DNA from: Balneolales bacterium
GTDB lineage: Bacteria > Bacteroidota > Rhodothermia > Balneolales > Balneolaceae
NCBI GenBank assembly: GCA_022360375.1
Contig: JAKSCW010000390.1
Location: 1-11,153, forward strand
Reading direction: 5' to 3'
DNA length: 11,153 nt
The position numbers were made by a program, and so were the translations under genes. Numbering within the stretch: the first letter of the stretch is position 1; each line of letters starts with the position of its first letter. Shown piece after piece: positions 6,103 to 11,153 of this stretch. The notes beneath the pieces were generated by a model, which saw only the letters and a list, made by a program, of their open reading frames with translations, made no database searches and was not told the origin of the DNA.

Positions 6103-7770
6103 TCACTCCAGAATAGCAGGTAAGATATAATTCTGTATCATAAGCTCAGCCTGTGGATGTGCAAATGGCATCCCATAAGCCGTTGCAGTGATTATGATCA
6201 CTATCGGCTCGTCTTTAAACATCACAATTTTATTCCCCCCATTTCCATTGCTGAGATAGGCCTCATATGAGTCCCCATTTACCGAAAACATCTGATTCCA
6301 AAATAGAAAACCGTAGGCGGTTTGATCGGGAGTATCTTTGAAGTAATTAGTAAAAGATCGATTCACCCATTCTTCCGATAAAACCTGTTGACCGTTCCAG
6401 GTTCCGCCATTCAGATAAAGCTGACCGAATTTTGCATAATCCAGTGAAGTTAATTGTAGACCTCCCGCAGTGTTAGCAACTTTTTGAGGAGTATATTGCC
6501 ACTGGTAATTTGTAATGCCCAATGGGCGGAATAGCTTTTCATCCGCATATTTTTCAAGTCCACCCGGAACGGCCTGGTGCAAGATATCGCCCAAAAGAAC
6601 GGTACCAGCAGTGAAGTACTCCCAGGTTTCTTCAACCTGCTTATTCTCATCCATAGGAAGATCCAGTGCAAATTTTACCCAGTCACTGGTGGGATACATG
6701 TTTTCCTCATTACCGGGAGAGTCATAATCGCTGTCATTACCGAGAAACCCGGAGCTCATGGTGAGGAGGCTTTTTAACGTGACCGTCCCCTTTCTTTCAG
6801 AATAATTCTGAAACCTTTTGAGATCGTAAAATTCATCAATGGTTTGGTTAGTACCGGTTAAGTATCCATCCTCAAGAGCGATTCCTGTAACGGTTGATGC
6901 AAACGATTTTCCTACGGATCGGGTATTGTGTAAGGTGGTCCGGTCCGCACTATTGAAATACTGTTCGATCAACAATTTTCCCCCTTTGATTACGACAATA
7001 CTGGTCAGATCCTGGATTCTGTTTTGAGCAATAAGTTTGTTCATCTCGAGGATCTTTTCCTCATTAAATCGTTCTCCGGACACTTCCCAACCACTATTTG
7101 CTTGCACCGGCTGAATGGCGATTTGTTCTTCCGAAACAACAGGTTCATCCAATTGAATGTTGATTTTACCCTCAGCAATCACATCGCCAATGAGTATTTC
7201 ATCCAGTTCCAAATAAGGACGAATCTCAATTTTCAGTTGATGAGCCCCATCCCATAGTTCAAAGTTTGCTCCGCTTCTGTAGAAGAAACGCATCCATAAA
7301 AACCGGCCCCAGGAATCGACTCCGATGCTGCTGAGTAACGGTCTGTGCAGAATAGTTTCCTCGTTTTTTTGAGATGGAAGACCGGCGCCTTGATTCAGGT
7401 TTTCGGTATACATTAACTCCGCATCCAGGTAAAACGAAAACTGATAATTTCCATTTTTATGAAGCTCCCCGATCGATAAATCGGGTGCCAGTTGATGAAG
7501 GTAATTGGTCAGGGAGTTATCGAAAAAGGCAATGAAATTCAGGTTGCTGCTGTCTTCTATTTCAAAAGAAGAAAGAAAATCACCTTCCCCGTATTCTTTT
7601 TGAGGGAATATGCCGGATGTAAATTTGATGCTTCCTACATTTTCCTGGTGCAGGGGCGAGGTTATCCCGTTGTGTTCAACAATATCGGACATGGTATCGG
7701 GTGTGTTTTGTGCACATGAGGTGGAAAAGGGGATGTTACTTAGTAGCAGGATGATTGCGAAGTTTCTCAT
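6103..7770 (-). CDS. CubicO/NylB-like serine hydrolase, probable lipoprotein
   Basis: A 555-residue cell-envelope hydrolase. The N-terminus M1-R-N plus a hydrophobic stretch ends in S16-T-S-C19-A-Q, a Bacteroidota-style lipoprotein signal, so C19 is probably lipidated. Residues about 45-210 form a separate domain that I cannot name; it has a G107-N-Y-Q-F-S-F-Y strand, D152-S-W-G-R-F-L-W and H177-Q-L-K-I-E-I-R-P-Y. The catalytic domain (about 235-553) has the beta-lactamase-like nucleophile S285-V-G-K288, Y385 near the second motif (E-Y-F-T before a V-L-L-G-D-I-L helix), and N508-G-N-G-G-N-K in the third-motif position, like the G-x-G-G-Q of NylB/CubicO esterases. The W-N-G-Q-Q-V-L-S-E-E-W-V segment (458-469) is also typical. 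Probably an esterase or amidase; substrate unknown. It has its own promoter candidate. Confidence 0.9.
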   Translation of the reverse strand: MRNFAIILLLSNIPFSTSCAQNTPDTMSDIVEHNGITSPLHQENVGSIKFTSGIFPQKEYGEGDFLSSFEIEDSSNLNFIAFFDNSLTNYLHQLAPDLSIGELHKNGNYQFSFYLDAELMYTENLNQGAGLPSQKNEETILHRPLLSSIGVDSWGRFLWMRFFYRSGANFELWDGAHQLKIEIRPYLELDEILIGDVIAEGKINIQLDEPVVSEEQIAIQPVQANSGWEVSGERFNEEKILEMNKLIAQNRIQDLTSIVVIKGGKLLIEQYFNSADRTTLHNTRSVGKSFASTVTGIALEDGYLTGTNQTIDEFYDLKRFQNYSERKGTVTLKSLLTMSSGFLGNDSDYDSPGNEENMYPTSDWVKFALDLPMDENKQVEETWEYFTAGTVLLGDILHQAVPGGLEKYADEKLFRPLGITNYQWQYTPQKVANTAGGLQLTSLDYAKFGQLYLNGGTWNGQQVLSEEWVNRSFTNYFKDTPDQTAYGFLFWNQMFSVNGDSYEAYLSNGNGGNKIVMFKDEPIVIIITATAYGMPFAHPQAELMIQNYILPAILE

Positions 7771-7797
7771 ATAGCCGCTCTGTTAATGATTAAAGTG

Positions 7798-7825
7798 CAA
7801 AGCTATTGCGAAATCACCATCCAAA
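7798..7825 (-). promoter_or_regulatory. Bacteroidota-type promoter for the lipoprotein serine hydrolase
   Basis: On the minus strand, TAGCTTTG (plus-strand 7798-7805) is an exact TAnnTTTG -7 box located 27 bp before the ATG. A TTTTGG at 7821-7826 supplies a TTTG -33 element, separated from the -7 box by 16 bp, slightly short of the usual spacing. It lies in the 72-bp gap after the AraC gene, so the hydrolase can be transcribed independently. Confidence 0.5.
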
Positions 7826-7842
7826 ATAGAATGAAATTAACA

Positions 7843-8646
7843 TCAGCCACATTTTTTGCGAAACTCTTTGGGAGTAATGCCCAGGTATCGTTTAAAGGTC
7901 CGGGAAAAATGGCTTTGATCAGAAAAGCCACATTCGTAAGAAATATCAAACAATGATTTATCAGAGGATAACATGAAGTCCACGGCTCTTTTTATTCTCA
8001 CCTGCCGTATATAATCCCCTAACGTAGTAGAAAAATACATGGGAATGGACCTGGATAAATGCCCGGGATGTATCCCCAGTTGTTCGGAAAGAGATTTTAA
8101 ATTGAAGGGTCCATTTGTTTGATGAATGATCTCTATAAGGGAAGCCAGCCAGGGCGGGTTCTTTTCAAACCGGTAGAGCTTTTCCTTTTCTATGTTCTCA
8201 CATAATTCGGAAACTAACAGTTCGCAGGATATTTCAGAATACATATCGGCGCACCTGAATTCTGCAAAAAGCTTTGCCAGTATATGATGAAGTCTCGGGT
8301 TTTTGATGAGTGTGCTTCCTTCCCAAAGGCTGATGTCGATGTTATTCTTTTCAAACCAGTTCTTTTCGAATTCAATATGGAATCCCCGGGCATGGGCAGA
8401 TTCTTTGGAGTTAAAATGAGGCTCCTGCCAATTATGAAGAAGAAAGCTTCCCGGAGGACAGGTGGTTTTCCGTTGGCTATTCACATCGTATAACCGGCCC
8501 TGTAAAACATACATGAAATAGGGATTTTCATGGAAGTGCCAGTCGGTTCGCTCGGCCAGGTAATCGTATTCCGAAAATAAGATGCCGTTTATTTCCTGTT
8601 CGGCATTCATAGATCCATAATAGGTACCTTTGGTTAGTATTTTCAT
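7843..8646 (-). CDS. AraC-family regulator with N-terminal cupin domain
   Basis: A 267-residue cytoplasmic transcription factor. The N-terminal cupin-like effector domain (about 18-95) shows W36-H-F-H39-E-N-P-Y-F-M-Y-V-L-x-G50, then P64-P-G-S-F-L-L-H71 and the late strand G88-F-H-I-E-F. The C-terminal AraC/XylS DNA-binding domain (about 168-265) has a first HTH near 182-201 (L183-K-S-L-S-E-Q-L-G) and the diagnostic second HTH near 231-262 (I235-S-Y-E-C-G-F-S-D-Q-S-H-F-S-R-T-F-K, then G256-I-T-P-K-E-F-R). Both domains are complete. Its ATG overlaps the stop of the upstream alpha/beta hydrolase gene as ATGA, so the two are co-transcribed and translationally coupled. It probably controls this operon or a neighbour; the ligand is unknown. 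Confidence 0.93.
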   Translation of the reverse strand: MKILTKGTYYGSMNAEQEINGILFSEYDYLAERTDWHFHENPYFMYVLQGRLYDVNSQRKTTCPPGSFLLHNWQEPHFNSKESAHARGFHIEFEKNWFEKNNIDISLWEGSTLIKNPRLHHILAKLFAEFRCADMYSEISCELLVSELCENIEKEKLYRFEKNPPWLASLIEIIHQTNGPFNLKSLSEQLGIHPGHLSRSIPMYFSTTLGDYIRQVRIKRAVDFMLSSDKSLFDISYECGFSDQSHFSRTFKRYLGITPKEFRKKCG

Positions 8647-9317
8647 GTCTCAGGTACTTTATGGCCGATACTGGTATTGAGGATACTGTTTAGTATGCCG
8701 CTCAGTTCAACAGCTCTGGTATAAATCATTAAGTGAGAACCTTTTTTTACTATATGGTCAACATTCACATTGCTGATTGGGATGGTATTATCCTTATCCC
8801 CGTGAATCGATATTATGGATGAGTCATAAGAGGTGCGATCCCAATTTACTATCATTTCAATGGTTCTCTTTAAGAATACCGGATTTTTGTCTCCAAGCAT
8901 TTCTTTAAAAACGGGCTTGTCACTGGTTCCAACTGGCTCAAAAATAGGTTGGAGGAATTGAGCTCCTAACTTGGAAACCCAACCGGGTATTATCTTGTAC
9001 AGGAATAATTTACTTTGAATGGTATAAAGCCTGGGTAGCTCATTTCTTGACTTGGCACTTGAAACAACGATAGTTTTTATGGGATTTAAGAGCTCATTCA
9101 TTTCGGTTGCGATCATACCCCCGAGGGATACACCAACTAAAATAAAGGGCTCTGTAGAATCAATTTGATTTGAAAGCTGATGGGCGTATTCATTCATTGA
9201 AGAACCTTTCTCCGGGAGTTCAAAATCTATATTTCGAACTACCAATGAAGGATCTAAGGATAGTTTACCAAATAATCTATAATCAGCACCCTGACCAGGG
9301 ATCAAATAAATTTTCAT
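8643..9317 (-). CDS. Alpha/beta-hydrolase-fold protein
   Basis: A 224-residue cytoplasmic protein with no signal peptide. The first strand ends in I6-P-G-Q-G-A-D, the oxyanion-hole region. The nucleophile elbow is G62-V-S64-L-G-G. A later strand, I169-S-I-H-G-D174-K-D176, supplies the acid residue, and G193-S-H195 supplies the catalytic histidine, so a complete Ser-Asp-His triad is visible. The cap between about 90 and 160 is short. It resembles small uncharacterised alpha/beta hydrolases of esterase or peptidase type; the substrate cannot be inferred. The start ATG at 9315-9317 sits directly before the first beta strand. It is the first gene of a two-gene operon with the cupin-AraC regulator, coupled by a 4-bp overlap. 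Confidence 0.88.
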   Translation of the reverse strand: MKIYLIPGQGADYRLFGKLSLDPSLVVRNIDFELPEKGSSMNEYAHQLSNQIDSTEPFILVGVSLGGMIATEMNELLNPIKTIVVSSAKSRNELPRLYTIQSKLFLYKIIPGWVSKLGAQFLQPIFEPVGTSDKPVFKEMLGDKNPVFLKRTIEMIVNWDRTSYDSSIISIHGDKDNTIPISNVNVDHIVKKGSHLMIYTRAVELSGILNSILNTSIGHKVPET

Positions 9318-9415
9318 TCAACAAAACATTCACTGAAACCAAACGGAGTAGTACACGGGAGTTTGAGGAATTAGTTGGGTTTTGTAGGGTAAGTAAAAGT
9401 TTTGGTGATACCAAT

Positions 9416-9506
9416 ATTGTTATTTGAACCGGAGGGAGAAATCTAAAAATCAGTGCAGAGGATAATTTTTAGATTTCTCAGTCGCTCCGTTCCTCCGAAA
9501 TGACAA
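9416..9506. repeat. Dispersed palindromic repeat, copy 1
   Basis: The core is a perfect 15-bp inverted repeat: GAGAAATCTAAAAAT (9436-9450) and its exact complement (9465-9479), with a 14-nt loop. It shares three blocks with the copy at 11050-11151: ACCGGAGGGAGAAATC (9428-9443), TTTAGATTTCTCAGTC (9468-9483) and CGAAATGACAA (9496-9506). The left outer end is degenerate, so the outermost pairing is reduced. It ends 1 bp before the stop codon of the VOC gene, fills much of the 190-bp gap, and could act as an mRNA 3'-end hairpin. Confidence 0.85.
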
Positions 9507-9507
9507 G

Positions 9508-10005
9508 TTAGTTCGGAGAATTTAAACCTAACCTGTTGCCTTCTGAATCGAGGAATAAGGCGAAGAAGCCGCTTTCATCAGCGTGAGCAGTTTTGGGAAC
9601 AAGGATGCTTCCTCCGTTTTTTTCGACCTTATCCAGAACAACCTGGAGGTCGTCTCCGGCATTAAGGTAAATGGCAATGCCATCGGCCGAAGGCTGGTAC
9701 CCTTCTCCTTTTATGATAATTCCGGTAACTACCTGGTTTTCATAAGGGAGTATGCCCATTTCCATTCCGGGGATCTCCATTTTCTCAATACCAATATCCA
9801 AAATGGACTCATAAAATTTGATGGCTCTGGAAATATCGGTTGCAGGAATTTCAAAAATAGCGACATAGCTGTTCATGTTGTTTGTACTTTGATTTAAGGG
9901 TGAACGAGCCGCAGACCTTTCCGGCTCTGGATTATGTTTATTGGAATGGGCCGTAAAGCCCAGTGTAATTATGGCCGCAGAAAGGCCAAAGATGAATTGC
10001 TTCAT
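9508..10005 (-). CDS. VOC/glyoxalase-fold protein with N-terminal signal peptide
   Basis: From the ATG at 10003-10005 the product is 165 residues. Residues 1-20 (M1-K-Q, hydrophobic 4-18) look like a signal peptide, followed by a polar linker (21-43) and one VOC unit (44-163) similar to COG3324 glyoxalase/bleomycin-resistance-like proteins. The unit has V48-A-I-F-E-I-P-A-T-D, A61-I-K-F-Y-E, G100-E-G-Y-Q-P-S-x-D-G and D153-S-E-G-N-R-L-G-L. VOC proteins of this group normally start near M44, here the ATG at 9874-9876, which would give a cytoplasmic 122-residue protein. Both starts are possible; the continuous reading frame and a credible leader favour export. A TTG further upstream (10027-10029) is less likely. 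It lies 74 bp downstream of an AraC regulator on the same strand. Activity and metal use are unknown. Confidence 0.8.
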   Translation of the reverse strand: MKQFIFGLSAAIITLGFTAHSNKHNPEPERSAARSPLNQSTNNMNSYVAIFEIPATDISRAIKFYESILDIGIEKMEIPGMEMGILPYENQVVTGIIIKGEGYQPSADGIAIYLNAGDDLQVVLDKVEKNGGSILVPKTAHADESGFFALFLDSEGNRLGLNSPN

Positions 10006-10029
10006 ATACTTAACTAAGGTTACGCCCAA

Positions 10030-10080
10030 AACTAAGCCGTGGATGAAAAGCTAAATTGTAAAAATGCGACAGGCTTAGTT
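10030..10080. promoter_or_regulatory. Wide 9-bp inverted repeat between AraC and VOC genes
   Basis: AACTAAGCC (10030-10038) and its exact complement GGCTTAGTT (10072-10080) flank a 33-nt AT-rich segment in the gap before the VOC gene. A further AACTAAG lies at 10012-10018. On the minus strand, TAGCTTTT (plus-strand 10046-10053) in the middle is a 7-of-8 match to TAnnTTTG. This could be a regulator site or an mRNA stem; there is no poly-U tail, so an ordinary terminator is unlikely. Confidence 0.4.
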
Positions 10081-10895
10081 CATTTGTAGAACAGGGTGGA
10101 GAGGGCCATGTGTTCATTCCCTAAAAACTCCCTCGGGCTTATGCCGGTAAACTCTTTGAAGTCTTTGATGAAATGCGCCTGGTCGAAGTATTCACTTTCA
10201 TAAGCGATGTTCGTCAGGTTTTCTCCTTCTTCATTCAGCATCATTTTAAGGGCACTTTGTAACCGGATGACTTTACCAAGCTGCTTGGGGCTGATCCCTA
10301 TTTGTTTTACAAACTTTCTTTCGAGTTGCCTTCTTTTGGATACATCTTTTTTTAGGATGGTGCTTATAGAGGAACTTCCCTTTGTGGAAACAAGGGTATC
10401 TATGGTTGACCTGACAATGTGATCAACCGTTGACTGTTCGCGTAGTTTGTTCAGAAGAAAGCGTTCGATAATTTCTATTCTTTGCCTGGTATCTACTGCC
10501 TGAACTATTTCCTGTTCCAAATCTTCAGCAGGAATTTCTCCAAACAGGGTAGCGACGGGAATTTCGATATCCGCAAAATCCTTGAGTGGGGTGTTTACAA
10601 AGTTCGCAAAGCCGTACGGATAGAAGCAGATTGCAAATGAGTTGACATGCCCGAGCGGTTCAATGTAGTATGATTTTGTTCTTTGCCCCATTACCATGGC
10701 ACAGGGATGCAGGATATATTCGGTATCGGACACATATCGTTTGATATTATCCGCAAGATTGAAGGTCATTTCAATACAGCCATCAGGAATAATTTTCTGC
10801 TTTTGGTTGTCGGGATCATAAGGCACCTCCAGCGTCCAATAAAACTTAACAAGGGCTTCTAAATCCGGATGGGGCTGAAAGGTTTGATAGTTCAT
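10080..10895 (-). CDS. AraC-family regulator with DUF6597-like N-terminal domain
   Basis: A 271-residue cytoplasmic transcription factor. The N-terminal part (about 4-100) resembles DUF6597, common in Bacteroidota AraC proteins: P8-H-P-D-L, the strand F18-Y-W-T-L-E, I35-I-P-D-G-C-I-E-M-T-F, G70-Q-R-T, and F91-Y-P-Y-G-F. The AraC DNA-binding domain is about 155-258. Its first HTH is poorly conserved (175-205), and the second is clear (N226-L-T-N-I-A-Y-E-S-E-Y-F-D-Q-A-H-F-I-K-D-F-K, then G251-I-S-P-R-E-F). It is the first gene before the VOC-fold gene, an AraC/VOC pairing that suggests local control. The ATG at 10893-10895 gives the usual full-length N-terminus. A 7-of-8 -7 box lies just upstream but too close to be convincing. 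Effector unknown. Confidence 0.93.
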   Translation of the reverse strand: MNYQTFQPHPDLEALVKFYWTLEVPYDPDNQKQKIIPDGCIEMTFNLADNIKRYVSDTEYILHPCAMVMGQRTKSYYIEPLGHVNSFAICFYPYGFANFVNTPLKDFADIEIPVATLFGEIPAEDLEQEIVQAVDTRQRIEIIERFLLNKLREQSTVDHIVRSTIDTLVSTKGSSSISTILKKDVSKRRQLERKFVKQIGISPKQLGKVIRLQSALKMMLNEEGENLTNIAYESEYFDQAHFIKDFKEFTGISPREFLGNEHMALSTLFYK

Positions 10896-11049
10896 TGGCT
10901 ATAAAAGTAGATTTAGGAGATAATGCTTTACGCTGGTTTTTTTCCGAGTTGAGTTTTTAAAAAATTTAAGTTTTTACCAGCTACATATCACCGGTTGTAT
11001 GAAAGTAACATAGGAATACGATTTACTTAAATCACCATCGCATATGAAG

Positions 11050-11153
11050 TTTGTCATTTCGACCGGAGGGAGAAATCCAGGGATTGGGTTTAATGGCAAC
11101 GTTTAGATTTCTCAGTCTCCCGAATGTTTTCGGGATCCTTCGAAATGACAAAA
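11050..11153. repeat. Dispersed palindromic repeat, copy 2 (reaches window edge)
   Basis: The outer arms are perfect 12-bp complements: TTGTCATTTCGA (11051-11062) and TCGAAATGACAA (11140-11151). Inner arms GAGAAATC (11070-11077) and GATTTCTC (11106-11113) also pair. A secondary hairpin TCCCGAA-TGTT-TTCGGGA occupies 11118-11135. It is in the same orientation as copy 1 and shares three exact blocks with it, while the central segments differ. It occupies the outer part of the 258-bp region upstream of the AraC gene. The inner part, 10896-11049, holds no gene or clear site that I can see. Confidence 0.85.

Noticed and set aside
10006..10029. TTG start adding eight residues to the VOC protein
   Set aside because: It displaces the K-containing start of the signal peptide and uses a rare start codon; the ATG at 10005 fits better.
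10899..10909. CTATAAAAGTA shared exactly with 5750-5760 upstream of the BlaI-like gene
   Set aside because: An 11-bp match between two AT-rich spacers is expected by chance in 11 kb, and the two genes have unrelated regulators.
9416..11153. Repeats read as a CRISPR array
   Set aside because: Only two copies 1.6 kb apart with genes between them, and each copy is a long internal palindrome; no spacer-repeat periodicity or cas gene.

Overview
The window looks like chromosomal DNA of a marine-type Bacteroidota/Balneolota bacterium; I cannot name the genus. Four observations point there. Two promoter candidates match the Bacteroidota -7 box TAnnTTTG. The M56 antirepressor ends in a TonB-plug-like tail, which is common in that phylum. 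A lipoprotein signal ends in SCAQ. Two dispersed palindromes begin with GTCATTTCGACCGGAGGGAG, a repeat type I associate with these genomes. No phage, transposase, CRISPR, rRNA or tRNA was seen.

Layout, left to right. (1) 1-746, plus strand: the C-terminal part of a WYL-domain regulator, cut by the window edge. It overlaps convergently by 4 bp with a SnoaL-like protein (743-1222, minus). (2) The SnoaL-like gene diverges from an HxlR-family regulator (1344-1733, plus). The 121-bp spacer carries two copies of a 17-bp palindromic site that fits an HxlR operator. (3) 1794-2657, minus: a two-domain GNAT acetyltransferase. (4) 2764-5705, minus: a tight three-gene operon in the order BlaI-like repressor, BlaR1-like M56 membrane protease, exported class-C-beta-lactamase-fold serine hydrolase. 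Its promoter has a dyad over the -7 box. (5) 5806-6054, minus: a small membrane protein resembling DUF4345. (6) 6103-7770, minus: a lipoprotein-type CubicO/NylB-like serine hydrolase with a large N-terminal domain. (7) 7843-9317, minus: an alpha/beta hydrolase and a cupin-AraC regulator coupled by an ATGA overlap. (8) 9508-10895, minus: an AraC regulator with a DUF6597-like N-terminus followed by a VOC/glyoxalase-fold protein that appears to carry a signal peptide. This pair is flanked by two copies of the same dispersed palindrome.

The theme is small regulator-plus-effector modules: HxlR/SnoaL-like, BlaI/M56/serine hydrolase, AraC/alpha-beta hydrolase and AraC/VOC. The most system-like unit is the BlaI-M56-serine hydrolase operon. 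Its M56 protein lacks the penicillin-binding sensor domain of classical BlaR1 and instead has a short LptA/OstA-like segment plus a plug-like tail. A penicillin-recognising-fold protein is encoded separately, 10 bp downstream. This suggests an envelope-responsive circuit whose signal need not be a beta-lactam. No gap between genes exceeds 300 bp.
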